Shown in pieces: positions 45,238 to 55,630 of a stretch of 64,000 bases of DNA. The position numbers and the translations under genes are program-made. Under the pieces are notes generated by a model, which was not told where the DNA came from, searched no databases, and saw only the letters and a list, made by a program, of their open reading frames with translations. Within the stretch, counting starts at the first letter, position 1; every line of letters starts with the position of its first letter. Source of the stretch: UBA3305 sp002373555 (GTDB lineage Bacteria > Bacillota > Clostridia > Lachnospirales > Lachnospiraceae); contig CAMOER010000001.1 in assembly GCA_946612455.1 (NCBI GenBank), positions 104,087-168,086 on the forward strand. Reading direction: 5' to 3'.

Positions 45238-48200
45238 TTATCTAGTATACCCTTTTTTCAGCAGCTCTTCAAGATTTTTTTCTACGACACCGACATTCTC
45301 GGCACCGAAAGCGGCATTATAGGCAAGCACTGTTTCATTTCTCTCTTTTCTGTCATGAAATCCTCTTCCGGTAAGCCGTTTGATCGCTCTCTCCTTCTTC
45401 AGATAGATGACCGTCGCCAGATCTGCCCGGAGTTCCTCCAGAATCTCCCGGCCGGCATCAAAGGCAGCCTTGTCCGCGAACTGCAGCCAGATATCGCCCA
45501 GAAGCGCACTCACCGGAACAGTGATCCCGCAGATCAGCTTCCCCTTGTCTTCGTCCGAAGACATGCTGACGCGCCCTTTAAAGAAAAGCCTGCTCTCGGG
45601 ATACAGCTTATCCCGGTTCGCTTCAAAATCCCGCGGGAAGAAGATCAGCTCCAGACTGCCCCACAGATCTTCGATGGTGACAAAGGCCATGTTCTGGTTG
45701 TTCTTGGTGAGTTTCATGTTGATGTCCGTCACCATGCCGCCGAGCGTCACCTGCTGCGAATCCTTTACGGCAGCCTTGCCGGTCTCCTCGTCCACCTCGA
45801 AGTCGGACGTCCTTGCCGTGATGTTCGCCTCCAGGAGACTGCGGTCTTCATCCAGCGGATGTCCGCTGACATAGATGCCGAGCACGCCTTTTTCATAAGC
45901 CAGAAGCTCCTGCTTCGGGAATTCCTCCACATCCGGGAAGCGGACGTCAAAGGCGGCCGCCTGTTCCGGCTCCATCATATCGAACAGGGACATCTGCCCG
46001 CTGATGCCGTCCTTCTGCCTGCGGTTCTTGTCATCCATAATGGACGCATAGACCATCATTTTCTGACGCCGGTTGCCGGGCAGGCAGTCCAGCGCGCCGG
46101 CCATGATCAGACTTTCGACCGTACGCTTATTGACTTCCTTCGAACTGAGCCGTTTTATAAAATCGGACAGACTCGTGAATTCCCCGCCAGTGCTGCGCTC
46201 TTCCGTGATGCTCTCGATGACCGATCTTCCGAGACCTTTGATCGCGGAGAGTCCGTACAGGATCGTTTTATCCGCCACCGAAAACCCCCACTCGCCGCGG
46301 TTGATATCCGGCGGCACGATTTTTATGCCCATGCTGCGGCAGACATCGATATATTCGGTCACTTTGCCGGGATTTTCAATAACGGATGTCATGAGCGCCG
46401 CCATGAATTCCACCGGATAATAATACTTCAGGTACGCCGTCTGGTAGGCGACCACCGCATAGCAGGCGGCATGCGACTTGTTAAAGGCATACTTTGCGAA
46501 GTCCAGCATCTCGTCGTAGATCTGATTCGCCACCTGCGCCGGGATCCCGTTCGCGACACAGCCGGGGATGTTCAGTTCCTCGTTTCCGTAAACGAAGTTC
46601 TTCCGCTCGGCGTTCATCACGTCCTGCTTCTTCTTGCTCATCGCACGGCGCAGCGTATCGCTCCGTCCAAGCGTGAAGCCGGCCAGATCGCGGACGATCT
46701 GCATGACCTGCTCCTGATAAACGATGCAGCCGTAGGTCGGCTTCAGGATGGGTTCAAGCTGCGGGCAGTGATAGGTGACATGCCGGGGATCGTTCTTTCC
46801 TTTAATATACTGCGGAATGAAATCCATCGGACCCGGCCGGTACAGCGAAATGCCGGCAATGACGTCTTCCAGATTTCTCGGCGCCAGTTCCTTCATGAAA
46901 CTCTTCATGCCTGCGCTTTCCAGCTGGAAGATCCCCTCGTCCTTTCCGGTGGAAATATATTCATAGACATTTTTGTCGTTCATATCGATGCGCTGGATAT
47001 CGATCCGTTTCCCGCGCTTCTGAAGAAGTGCGAGCGCATCCCGGATGACCGTGAGCGTACGAAGCCCCAGGAAATCCATCTTCAGAAGCCCGAGCTTCTC
47101 GACCGTGGTCATCGTGAACTGTGTGGTGATCTGGCCGTCGGCGGATCTCGAGAGCGGCACGTATTCATCCATCGGACCGGGTCCGATCACGACGCCGGCC
47201 GCGTGCATGGAGGCATGTCTCGGCAGCCCTTCCAGGCGCATGGCCATCTCGATCAGCTTCGCGACCCGCGGATCCTCTTCCATCAGTTTCCGAAGATCCG
47301 AGCTCTTTGCGATCGCGTCTTTCAGTGTGATATTCAGCTCCCGGGGAATCGCTTTCGCGATCTGGTCGCAGAGCGCATACGGAAGATCCATGACTCTGCC
47401 GACATCGCGCACCACGCCTCTGGCTGCCAGCGTACCGAACGTGACGATCTGCACGACTCTGTCTGCGCCGTACTTTTTCGTGACATAATCGATCACTTCG
47501 CCGCGGCGTTCGAAGCAGAAATCCACGTCGATATCCGGCATGCTGACACGTTCCGGATTCAGGAAACGCTCGAACAGCAGCTGGTACCGGACCGGATCGA
47601 TGTTGGTGATCTCGAGGCAGTAGGAAACGACGCTGCCCGCGGCGGATCCTCTTCCCGGTCCCACCGCGATGCCGTTCTGCTTTGCATAATGGATGAAATC
47701 CCAGACGATCAGGAAATAGTCCACGAAGCCCATGTTTTTGATCACGGAAAGCTCGTAATCCAGCTGTGCGCGCACGGCGCCGTGATCATCCGGGTACCGT
47801 TTCCGGAGACCTTCATCACACAGCTTATTCAGATAGCTCCAGGAATCATACCCTTCCGGGACCTCGAAATGCGGCAGGTGCGATTCATGCATTTTGATTT
47901 CCACGCTGCAGCGCATTGCAATGTCATGGGTATTCTCGACTGCGTCCGGCGCGAAAGGGAACAGTGCCCGCATCTCTTCTTCGGATTTCAGATAATACTG
48001 TCCGCCTTCGTACCGCAGCCGGTTCTCATCCGACAGCTTCTTGCCGGTCTGCAGGCAGAGCAGGATATCATGCGCCTCCCAGTCTTCGGCCATGATATAA
48101 TGCGAGTCATTTGTCGCGACAAGCGGGATCCCCAGCTCATCGCTCATCTTCATCAGGTAGGAATTGACTTTTTTCTGGGCGGGAATGCCGTGGTCCTGCA

Positions 48201-48723
48201 TTTCCAGGAAGAAATTGTTCTCTCCGAAGATATCCCGGTAAGTCAGGGCCGCTTTGCAGGCCTCCTCATACATATCCCTGGACAGATTTCTGGCGACTTC
48301 ACCGGCCAGACAGGCGCTCAGCGCAATGATGCCTTCGTGATATTTCCGCAGGACTTCATGATCGACGCGCGGCCTGTAATAATAGCCTTCCGTGAAGCCT
48401 TTGGAGACGATCTTCATCAGATTGTGATACCCGGTGTTGTTCTCGGCGAGCAGCACCAGATGATAATACCGCTCATCGCCCGCACCGGGCTCTCTGTCCA
48501 GCCTCGATCCGGGCGCCACATAGACCTCACAGCCGATGACCGGCCGGATGCCCGCATCCATACAGGCGGTATAGAAATCGATCACGCCGTACATGACGCC
48601 GTGATCCGTGATCGCCAGGGAATCCATCCCCAGCTCCTTTGCGCGTGCGACAAGCTCCCTGATCTTTGCGGAGCCGTCCAGAAGACTGTATTCCGTATGC
48701 ACATGAAGAGGTGTAAAGGCCAC
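45238..48723 (-). CDS. dnaE: DNA polymerase III alpha subunit, DnaE
   Basis: 1161 residues: PHP domain (HVHTEYSLLDG at the start), palm with GPGRGSAAGS and the catalytic PDIDVDF, fingers, helix-hairpin-helix, and a C-terminal OB fold. It is the DnaE1-type polymerase lacking the exonuclease of PolC; in Firmicutes it extends RNA primers. The start is GTG at 48721-48723 with AAGGAG seven bases upstream. Confidence 0.96.
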   Translation of the reverse strand: MAFTPLHVHTEYSLLDGSAKIRELVARAKELGMDSLAITDHGVMYGVIDFYTACMDAGIRPVIGCEVYVAPGSRLDREPGAGDERYYHLVLLAENNTGYHNLMKIVSKGFTEGYYYRPRVDHEVLRKYHEGIIALSACLAGEVARNLSRDMYEEACKAALTYRDIFGENNFFLEMQDHGIPAQKKVNSYLMKMSDELGIPLVATNDSHYIMAEDWEAHDILLCLQTGKKLSDENRLRYEGGQYYLKSEEEMRALFPFAPDAVENTHDIAMRCSVEIKMHESHLPHFEVPEGYDSWSYLNKLCDEGLRKRYPDDHGAVRAQLDYELSVIKNMGFVDYFLIVWDFIHYAKQNGIAVGPGRGSAAGSVVSYCLEITNIDPVRYQLLFERFLNPERVSMPDIDVDFCFERRGEVIDYVTKKYGADRVVQIVTFGTLAARGVVRDVGRVMDLPYALCDQIAKAIPRELNITLKDAIAKSSDLRKLMEEDPRVAKLIEMAMRLEGLPRHASMHAAGVVIGPGPMDEYVPLSRSADGQITTQFTMTTVEKLGLLKMDFLGLRTLTVIRDALALLQKRGKRIDIQRIDMNDKNVYEYISTGKDEGIFQLESAGMKSFMKELAPRNLEDVIAGISLYRPGPMDFIPQYIKGKNDPRHVTYHCPQLEPILKPTYGCIVYQEQVMQIVRDLAGFTLGRSDTLRRAMSKKKQDVMNAERKNFVYGNEELNIPGCVANGIPAQVANQIYDEMLDFAKYAFNKSHAACYAVVAYQTAYLKYYYPVEFMAALMTSVIENPGKVTEYIDVCRSMGIKIVPPDINRGEWGFSVADKTILYGLSAIKGLGRSVIESITEERSTGGEFTSLSDFIKRLSSKEVNKRTVESLIMAGALDCLPGNRRQKMMVYASIMDDKNRRQKDGISGQMSLFDMMEPEQAAAFDVRFPDVEEFPKQELLAYEKGVLGIYVSGHPLDEDRSLLEANITARTSDFEVDEETGKAAVKDSQQVTLGGMVTDINMKLTKNNQNMAFVTIEDLWGSLELIFFPRDFEANRDKLYPESRLFFKGRVSMSSDEDKGKLICGITVPVSALLGDIWLQFADKAAFDAGREILEELRADLATVIYLKKERAIKRLTGRGFHDRKERNETVLAYNAAFGAENVGVVEKNLEELLKKGYTR

Positions 48724-48745
48724 TTTCTTTCTCCTTACCTGATTC

Positions 48746-49681
48746 CTACAATGTTTCCGCTATCTGTTTCAGCTTCCTCAGTCTGTGATTCACGCCGGAT
48801 TTTCCGACCGGCGGGGAAAGAAGCTCCCCGAGCTCCTTGAGCGGAAGATCCGGATTCTCCAGCCTGACTTCGGCCATTTCCCGCAGGGGCAGCGGCAGCG
48901 AATCCAGTCCGACCGTATCCCGGATCCGTTCTATGCTTTCGACCTGCGACAATGATGCCGAGACCGTCTTATGCAGGTTCGCCGTCTCGCAGTTGACCGT
49001 GCGGTTGACATTTGCGCTGATGCCGCGCATGATCCGCACCTCTTCCATGGCCAGCCGGCTCTTATGGGCACCCGCCAGGCTCAGCGTATCCGCGATCCCT
49101 TCGCTTTCCTTTACATAAACGAGATTCGTCTGTTTTCTGACCGACGTCTTTGACGAAATGCCGAAGCCGTCCAGAATCTCCCGGATCTTCTCCGCGGTCT
49201 CTTCGCTTCCGCAGACGAATTCCAGATGCCAGGATCTGGCCGGGTCGCTCACCGAGCCGGAAGCCAGAAGCATCCCGCGCAGATACGCCTTCCGGCAGCA
49301 GCTTTTCTGCAGGATCTGCTCCTTCGGCGGCACCGAAAAATCCCGGAAGACGCCTTTTTTTGTCAGGTATCCTGTCCCCTGCAGGATCTTTACCGCAGCG
49401 TTTCCGTCCGTCACGGCGAGAAGGTAGGTCCTGCCCTTCCGTTCTTTGCCGGCTGTCACGGATACTTCCGGCACATATCCTGTTGACCGGAGGATCAGGA
49501 CTGCCGCTTTTTTAATAATATTTCTGTTCTCGCTGGCGATCATCAGCATGATCCTGCCGCCCGGACCGAAGCCGGCTTCCCCGGCCGCACCCAGTATGGC
49601 GGACAGCTCCGCCAGTCTACAGTGACCGGCTGACGGGACGATCTCCGCGATTTCTTCCTTTACGGTTCCCGAAAAGGACAT
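48746..49681 (-). CDS. whiA: WhiA-type DNA-binding protein
   Basis: 311 residues starting MSFSGTVKEEIAEI. It has the N-terminal LAGLIDADG-like domain including KAYLRGMLLASGSVSDP, and the C-terminal helix-turn-helix with VNRTVNCETAN and GVNHRLRKL. WhiA affects cell division and, in actinomycetes, sporulation. The ATG at 49681 has GAGGAG eight bases ahead, while the ATG two codons earlier would sit only two bases from it. Neighbour of murB; rapZ, often between them, is absent. Confidence 0.93.
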   Translation of the reverse strand: MSFSGTVKEEIAEIVPSAGHCRLAELSAILGAAGEAGFGPGGRIMLMIASENRNIIKKAAVLILRSTGYVPEVSVTAGKERKGRTYLLAVTDGNAAVKILQGTGYLTKKGVFRDFSVPPKEQILQKSCCRKAYLRGMLLASGSVSDPARSWHLEFVCGSEETAEKIREILDGFGISSKTSVRKQTNLVYVKESEGIADTLSLAGAHKSRLAMEEVRIMRGISANVNRTVNCETANLHKTVSASLSQVESIERIRDTVGLDSLPLPLREMAEVRLENPDLPLKELGELLSPPVGKSGVNHRLRKLKQIAETL

Positions 49682-49693
49682 TTTCATCTCTCC

Positions 49694-50629
49694 TCAGATC
49701 TCCATTCCGTCTCCCAGGAATCGCACCTCGGGTTCCAGCAGCACGCCGGATTCTGCGAGAACCTTCTCCCGGACCGCACGCATCACATCCAGGACATCCT
49801 GTGCGGTGCCGTTCCTGTCATTGACAACAAAGCCGCAGTGCTTTTCGGAAACGCATGCACCGCCGATCCGGAAGCCTTTTAACCCGGCATCCTCGATCAG
49901 CTTGCCTGCGAAATACCCTTCCGGGCGCTTGAACGTGCTGCCCGCACTCGGATATTCCAGCGGCTGTTTGGATCTTCGTTTCTCTGCGAGCTCCTGCATA
50001 TACGCCGTGATCTCTGAAATATCGCCGGGATGCAGCCGGAATGTTCCCGAAAGCGCGACCATGTCCTCATCCGCGATCCGGCTTCCGCGGTACCGCATGC
50101 CCAAATCGTCGCATTTCAGTTCCATGATATTTCCGTCTGCGTCCATCACTTCGGCGGAAACGAGCACATCTTTCAGTTCTCCGCCGTAGGCACCCGCGTT
50201 CATCCGCAGTCCGCCGCCCACGCTGCCCGGGATGCCGCCGGCAAATTCCAGCCCGGTCAGCGAATGCTTTCTGGCAGCTGCTGCCAGTGCGGCCAGCGAG
50301 GCCCCTGCCTCTGCCCGGAGCACATCGTCATAGCAGGTGATGCCGGACAGGCTGTCCGCAATATGGATCACCACGCCGTCATAGCCGTTGTCGCTGACCA
50401 GCAGATTGCTTCCGCGGCCGAGGATGAAATGCGCCGTACCGTTCTCCCGGCAGACCCGGATCACATTCCGGATCTCCTCCGCTGATGCCGGCTCCACGAA
50501 TACAGAAGCTGGTCCGCCCGTCCGGAAGGTGGTATGGTCGGCCATCTTCTCATCTGTTCTTACCGAAGCCGCCGGCGCTGCCTTCCGGATCCGTTCCGTT
50601 ATTTCCTGTTTCCTGTCTTCATTCATCAT
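49694..50629 (-). CDS. murB: UDP-N-acetylenolpyruvoylglucosamine reductase
   Basis: 311 residues; an FAD enzyme completing UDP-MurNAc synthesis. Evidence: FRTGGPASVFVEP and GRGSNLLVSDNG for FAD binding, GIPGSVGGGLRMNAGAYG, the catalytic Ser in PSAGSTFKRP (type II MurB) and the final Glu in LLEPEVRFLG. It begins three bases after hprK. Confidence 0.95.
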   Translation of the reverse strand: MMNEDRKQEITERIRKAAPAASVRTDEKMADHTTFRTGGPASVFVEPASAEEIRNVIRVCRENGTAHFILGRGSNLLVSDNGYDGVVIHIADSLSGITCYDDVLRAEAGASLAALAAAARKHSLTGLEFAGGIPGSVGGGLRMNAGAYGGELKDVLVSAEVMDADGNIMELKCDDLGMRYRGSRIADEDMVALSGTFRLHPGDISEITAYMQELAEKRRSKQPLEYPSAGSTFKRPEGYFAGKLIEDAGLKGFRIGGACVSEKHCGFVVNDRNGTAQDVLDVMRAVREKVLAESGVLLEPEVRFLGDGMEI

Positions 50630-50632
50630 CGT

Positions 50633-51565
50633 TTATCTGTCCATGGATCTGATCATATTGTTCTGCACTCTCTTATAGAGCTCCTCCACCGCGTCATAGC
50701 CCATGCTCTTCTGACGATAGTTCAGGGCGGCCGATTCCACGATGATCGCGACATTCCGGCCCGGACGCACGGGGATCTTGTAGCAGGTGATCTTGTTCCC
50801 GAGATATTTTACATAATCCTCCTGGGATCCGAGACGGTCGTAGACGCGCTCCTTGTCCCAGTCTTCGAGCTTGATGACCATGTCGACATCCTGCTCCATC
50901 TTGATGCTCTGGGCACCGAAAAGCGCTTTGACATCGATGATTCCGACGCCGCGGAGTTCGATCAGGTTCTCGGTCACGGCCGGTGCTCTGCCGACGATCC
51001 TGGCATCGTTGATGCGGTGCAGTTCCACGGCATCATCCGCCACCAGTCTGTGTCCTCTCTTGATCAGTTCCAACGCGACTTCACTTTTACCGATGCCGCT
51101 CTCGCCCGCGATCAGGACACCCACGCCGGCGACATCCACAAGCACACCGTGAATGGTCTGCACCGGGCCGAGCTTCTCCTGCAGATACCGCAGGATGCTG
51201 GCGTATACATCAGAAGTAAAGTGTCTCGAAGCCAGCAGCGGCACCCTGTACTTTTCAGAGAGGATCAGCACTTCTTCCGAAGGCTCGTGCTCCCTGCAGT
51301 AGATCAGGCAGGGGATCTCCCGCTTAAACAGTTCTTCCATGACCGCCGTACGCTTTTCCGAAGAAAGCGTGCGCATGTACGCCATCTCCACGTTTCCGAT
51401 GATCTGGATCCGGTTGTTGTCAAAATGTTCAAAAAAGCCCGCGAGCTGCAGAGCCGGCCTGTTGATGTCGGGGTGGCTGATGGAAACGGATTCCAGATCC
51501 ACATCCGGGTTCAGGCATTTAAAATTCAGATCCCTTACGATCTGCGCCAGAGAAATGCTTTCCAA
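50633..51565 (-). CDS. hprK: HPr kinase/phosphorylase
   Basis: 310 residues. Walker A reads GESGIGKSEVALEL and the K/P-loop HPrK signature follows in DDAVELHRI and LRGVGIIDVKALFG. It phosphorylates Ser46 of HPr and so controls carbon catabolite repression. The start codon is TTG (51563-51565) with GAGGAGG eight bases before it. Confidence 0.94.
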   Translation of the reverse strand: MESISLAQIVRDLNFKCLNPDVDLESVSISHPDINRPALQLAGFFEHFDNNRIQIIGNVEMAYMRTLSSEKRTAVMEELFKREIPCLIYCREHEPSEEVLILSEKYRVPLLASRHFTSDVYASILRYLQEKLGPVQTIHGVLVDVAGVGVLIAGESGIGKSEVALELIKRGHRLVADDAVELHRINDARIVGRAPAVTENLIELRGVGIIDVKALFGAQSIKMEQDVDMVIKLEDWDKERVYDRLGSQEDYVKYLGNKITCYKIPVRPGRNVAIIVESAALNYRQKSMGYDAVEELYKRVQNNMIRSMDR

Positions 51566-51623
51566 GACTGGTTCCTCCTCATATGATATTGCTTAACTGT
51601 CCCGCGCCGCTTGCTGTGCGCGC

Positions 51624-53522
51624 TTAAGTGTCAGTATCTTCCGGCATATCCGGGATCTCTCCGTCATGGAAAAAGGCGTATACGGATATGGCCGCGTTCT
51701 TATTGAATTCCGGGATGGCAAGGAGTTCTTCCACGCCGGCAGCTTTCATCGCGTCGATCCCGCCGAACGTCCGCATGAGCGCTTTTCTGCGCTTCGGCCC
51801 GACGCCCGGAATATCATCCAGGATCGAATGCACCTGTTCTTTGCTCCGCAGATCCCTGTGGAACGTGATCGCGAACCGGTGCGCTTCATCCTGAATCCTC
51901 GTGATCAGCTTGAAGGCTTCCCCGGATGTATCCATCGGAACTTCAATATTATTATAGAAAAGACCTCTCGTTCGGTGATTGTCGTCCTTGACCATGCCGC
52001 ACACGGGGATGTCGACCCCGACTTCCGCGAGGGCTTCCAGCGCGACGTTCACCTGTCCCCTTCCGCCGTCCATGAGGATCAGATCCGGGAAACTCGCGAA
52101 CTTCCCGTATTCCACCGGCATGCCCTTTTCTTCAAGCGCTCTGGTCTCTTCCATTCCATGCGTAAAGCGCCTGATCAGCACTTCCTTCAGCGAGGCATAG
52201 TCATTCGCGCCGATCACCGTTTTGATCTTAAATTTCCGGTAGTCGTTCCGTTTCGGTTTCCCGTTCTCATAGACCACCATGGAAGCAACGGATGCAAAAC
52301 CGGAGATATTGGAAATATCGTAAGCCTCCATTCGGACGACGTCGTTCAGACCGATCAGATCCGCCAGTTCTTTGACAGCACCTTTGGTCCGCGCTTCCTC
52401 CCTCCGGATCTTTTCCCGGTCGCGCGTGAGCGTGATCTTCGCATTGTTCTCCGCCAGCTCCATCAGGCGGTGCTTTTCTCCGATCTTCGGCACCCTGATC
52501 GTGACTTTATGTCCTGCTTTCGCAGACAGCCATTCGGTGATCGCCTCCGTATCCTCGATCTCTGCCGGGAGGAAGATCTCCGACGGCATGAACGGGGTGC
52601 CGGAATAGAACTGTTTGACGAAGCCCGACAGGATCTCTTTCGTATCATCGCCTTCGGCGACCCGGACATGAAAATGATCCCTGCCGATCATCTTTCCCTG
52701 CCGGATGAAGAAGATCTGCACGATCGCGTCTTCACCCTCTACAGCAATACCGACGAGATCCCGGTTCTCACCGTTCACATCCGACAGTTTCTGCCGTTCG
52801 GATAACCGCTGGACGGAATAATACTGTTCCCGCAGTGCGATCGCTGCTTCGAAATCCATCCGTTCCGCTGCCTGCTGCATCTTCGTGGAAATCTCGGTCA
52901 GGAGTTCGTCATACTTGCCGTCCAGGAAATCCTGGGCTTTCCGGATATGCTTCCGGTATTCCTCCGGTGTGATCTTCCCCTGACAGGGCGCATCACACTG
53001 GTGGATATGATAATTCAGACAGGGACGGTCCCTGCCGATATCCTCCGGCAGCTTTCTCGCGCAGTCGCGGATCCGGAAAAGCTTATGCGTCAGACTGATC
53101 GTATCCCGGACGGCCGTGGCATTCGTATACGGGCCGTAATACTTCGAATCATCTTTCTTGATCCGCCGGGCCAGCAGGATCCTGGGAAATTCCTCGCCCA
53201 CGGTCACGCGGATGTACGGATACCCCTTGTCATCCTTCAGCATCGTGTTGTATTTCGGACGGTGCTCCTTGATCAGGTTGCACTCCAGCACAAGGGCTTC
53301 CGCTTCCGAATCTACCACGATGGTCTCGAACCACGCGACCTGGGAGACCATCCGCTCGATCTTGGGGGATTTTTTGGTGCTTTTTCTGAAATACTGCCTG
53401 ACCCGGTTCTTCAGGACGATGGCTTTACCCACGTAAATAATATGATCCATGGCATCATGCATCAGATATACGCCCGGCTTATCCGGCAGTTCCTTCAGTT
53501 CCTTTGCCCAGTCGAATTCCAA
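51624..53522 (-). CDS. uvrC: Excinuclease ABC subunit C
   Basis: 632 residues: GIY-YIG endonuclease (GVYLMHDAMDHIIYVGKA), a Cys-containing segment, the UVR domain (about 205-240), the RNase H-like second nuclease with EAYDISNISG and LILMDGGRGQV, and C-terminal helix-hairpin-helix pairs (SILDDIPGVGPKRRKALM). The start is set at TTG (53520-53522) because GGGAGG lies exactly seven bases before it; the ATG five codons earlier merely spans that site. A GC-rich palindromic repeat (CCCGCGGG at 53548-53555 and 53567-53574) precedes it. Confidence 0.94.
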   Translation of the reverse strand: MEFDWAKELKELPDKPGVYLMHDAMDHIIYVGKAIVLKNRVRQYFRKSTKKSPKIERMVSQVAWFETIVVDSEAEALVLECNLIKEHRPKYNTMLKDDKGYPYIRVTVGEEFPRILLARRIKKDDSKYYGPYTNATAVRDTISLTHKLFRIRDCARKLPEDIGRDRPCLNYHIHQCDAPCQGKITPEEYRKHIRKAQDFLDGKYDELLTEISTKMQQAAERMDFEAAIALREQYYSVQRLSERQKLSDVNGENRDLVGIAVEGEDAIVQIFFIRQGKMIGRDHFHVRVAEGDDTKEILSGFVKQFYSGTPFMPSEIFLPAEIEDTEAITEWLSAKAGHKVTIRVPKIGEKHRLMELAENNAKITLTRDREKIRREEARTKGAVKELADLIGLNDVVRMEAYDISNISGFASVASMVVYENGKPKRNDYRKFKIKTVIGANDYASLKEVLIRRFTHGMEETRALEEKGMPVEYGKFASFPDLILMDGGRGQVNVALEALAEVGVDIPVCGMVKDDNHRTRGLFYNNIEVPMDTSGEAFKLITRIQDEAHRFAITFHRDLRSKEQVHSILDDIPGVGPKRRKALMRTFGGIDAMKAAGVEELLAIPEFNKNAAISVYAFFHDGEIPDMPEDTDT

Positions 53523-53600
53523 AAAATATCCTCCCATTTAGAAGGAACCCGCGGGTCGTAATGCGCCCCGCGGGAATGATCATCTTCAATAGAATTTGCT

Positions 53601-54680
53601 TCAGTGCGCCGCTTCGAAATCCTTCATGAATTCCACGAGCGCCTTCACGCCCTCCATAGGCATTGCATTGTAGATGCTTGCTCTCATGCCGCCGACCGTA
53701 CGATGACCTTTCAGATTGACAAAGCCGGACTCGGTCGCCTTCTTGATGAATTCTGCATCCAGATCCTTGTTTCCGGTCACGAACGGAACGTTCATAAGGG
53801 AACGGGAAGCTGGCTCTACGGTCGAGGAGAACATGCTGCTGTTATCCAGATAGTTGTAAAGCAGCGCCGCCTTCTCTTCATTTCTGCGCTTCATCTCATC
53901 CAGGCCGCCCATCTTCTTGAGCCACTGGAAGACCAGACCGCAGATATAGATGGTGTAGCAGGGCGGTGTATTATAAAGCGATTTGTTGTCCGCCGTCACC
54001 TTGTAATTCATCATGACGGGCGTCATGGGATTGATATCCTCTCTTAACAGATCGTCTCTGATGATGACGATCGCGCAGCCCGCAGGACCGACATTCTTCT
54101 GCACGCCGCCCCAGAGGATGCCGTATTTCTCAACATCATGCTTTTCCGACAGGAAGCAGGAAGATACGTCCGCGACCAGGATCTTTCCCTTGGTATTGGG
54201 CAGCTGATGATATTTGGTGCCGTAGATCGTATTGTTCTCACAGATGTATACATAATCAGCCATGGGATCGATCGGCAGATCGGAGCAATCCGGGATATAG
54301 GAGAATGTCTTGTCCGCACTGGACGCGACGATGTTGACTTTTCCGTATTTCTCGGCTTCCTTGGCTGCCTTCTTTGCCCACTGTCCGGTCAGAATATAAT
54401 CTGCCACGCCGTTTCTCATCAGGTTCAGCGGAACAGCTGCGAACTGCTGGTTGCCGCCGCCCTGCATGAAAAGCACTTTGTAATTATCCGGTACAGACAG
54501 CAGCTCCCTAATATCGGCTTCTGCCTGGGTGATGATGCCTTCAAAAACCGCCGAACGATGGCTCATCTCCATGACAGACTGGCCGCTGCCATGGTAATCC
54601 AGCATCTCTTCTGCCGCGATCTTAAGCACCTCTTCCGGCAGCATGGCCGGACCTGCTGAAAAATTGTACACTCTGCTCAT
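53601..54680 (-). CDS. serC: Phosphoserine aminotransferase
   Basis: 359 residues starting MSRVYNFSAGPAMLP. PLP features: MQGGGNQQFAAVP, VADVSSCFLSE and the Schiff-base Lys in WGGVQKNVGPAG. It makes 3-phosphoserine in serine synthesis. The start follows an AGGGGG site; a longer frame upstream runs through the degV end and is not credible. serA is not in view; the next gene upstream is degV, 23 bases away. Confidence 0.95.
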   Translation of the reverse strand: MSRVYNFSAGPAMLPEEVLKIAAEEMLDYHGSGQSVMEMSHRSAVFEGIITQAEADIRELLSVPDNYKVLFMQGGGNQQFAAVPLNLMRNGVADYILTGQWAKKAAKEAEKYGKVNIVASSADKTFSYIPDCSDLPIDPMADYVYICENNTIYGTKYHQLPNTKGKILVADVSSCFLSEKHDVEKYGILWGGVQKNVGPAGCAIVIIRDDLLREDINPMTPVMMNYKVTADNKSLYNTPPCYTIYICGLVFQWLKKMGGLDEMKRRNEEKAALLYNYLDNSSMFSSTVEPASRSLMNVPFVTGNKDLDAEFIKKATESGFVNLKGHRTVGGMRASIYNAMPMEGVKALVEFMKDFEAAH

Positions 54681-54703
54681 ACTGTTAGTTTCCCCCTCTG
54701 CAG

Positions 54704-55546
54704 TTAAAATGTTAATACGATGCCGCCGTCCCCCGCATAGGTGGTCGCCACTCCTGCGGCATCCACGAGATATACTTCCCGGAACTTCGCTCTGGCGGTG
54801 ATCAGACTGATCACCCACTCCGCTCTTTCACGGCAGTTGACATGGGTGACGGCAAGAATTTTGTCCTTTGTCTTCGGATTATCGGAAAGCGCATGATCGA
54901 CCATTGCCTTCAGTGCTCTGGCAATGCCTCTTTTCTGTCCGACCCGGACGATCACGCCGTGTTCTCCCGCCATGATCGGGCGGATATTGAGCGCCGAAAC
55001 AACCAGCGCAGCAAGGCCGGTAAGTCTTCCGTTCTTGCGCAGCGTCTCCATATCCTCCAGGACAAAATATGTTTTCATATTATACAGAAAATCATGCGTG
55101 CCTGCAACAATATCTTCAAAAGAACATCCTGCCTCGCACAGTTCCTGGATCTTGAAAGCGACCAGAGATTCTCCGCAGCAGGCGGAATCGGAGCTGAAGA
55201 CATGGATCCGCTTGGTGCTGGCCGGATTTTCCTCTTCAAAGAGGCTTTTGCCGACCAGTGCACTGTTGTAACTTCCCGAAAGATGCTGGGAAAGCGTCAC
55301 GACAAAGACCATCTCTTCCGGGCCTTCGTAGGCCCTTCGGTAGCTGTCCGGTGAAGGACATGCTGTATGTGCGCAGTCCTTCGATGCAGCCACGGCTTTC
55401 AGATACACCGCCTGGTCAAATGTCTCATCATCTATATAGCTCACACCGTCCACTTCCAGTGTCAGCGAGACGATCTGAAAATGCGGATCCTTCTTTTTTT
55501 CCGGTGTCAGGTCACAGCAGCTGTCCACGACGATCTTATAACTCAT
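54704..55546 (-). CDS. DegV family fatty-acid-binding protein
   Basis: 280 residues starting MSYKIVVDSCCDLTPE, with TVSLSQHLSG-type phosphate-binding residues here as VTLSQHLSGSYNSAL, and a C-terminal EDD fold (RPIMAGEHGVIVRVG). DegV/FakB proteins bind a fatty acid and present it to FakA kinase for phospholipid synthesis; fakA is not nearby. The ATG at 55544-55546 follows GGGAGTGGG. Confidence 0.9.
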   Translation of the reverse strand: MSYKIVVDSCCDLTPEKKKDPHFQIVSLTLEVDGVSYIDDETFDQAVYLKAVAASKDCAHTACPSPDSYRRAYEGPEEMVFVVTLSQHLSGSYNSALVGKSLFEEENPASTKRIHVFSSDSACCGESLVAFKIQELCEAGCSFEDIVAGTHDFLYNMKTYFVLEDMETLRKNGRLTGLAALVVSALNIRPIMAGEHGVIVRVGQKRGIARALKAMVDHALSDNPKTKDKILAVTHVNCRERAEWVISLITARAKFREVYLVDAAGVATTYAGDGGIVLTF

Positions 55547-55630
55547 GATATCCCACTCCCCATATCGTTTTGTTATACAAAAGCCGGTATGTGTATAAGG
55601 TTTAGTCAATAATATCACAATTGAGAGCAC

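Noticed and set aside
45190..48840. A very long open frame on the plus strand opposite dnaE
   Set aside because: It is antisense to a complete, motif-rich dnaE, has no ribosome site, and its composition is that of a reverse-complement shadow. The same applies to long plus-strand frames opposite dctM, the V-ATPase genes, leuS and uvrC.
53548..53574. Terminator between serC and uvrC
   Set aside because: Two CCCGCGGG palindromes are present but no T run follows, so termination is not supported.
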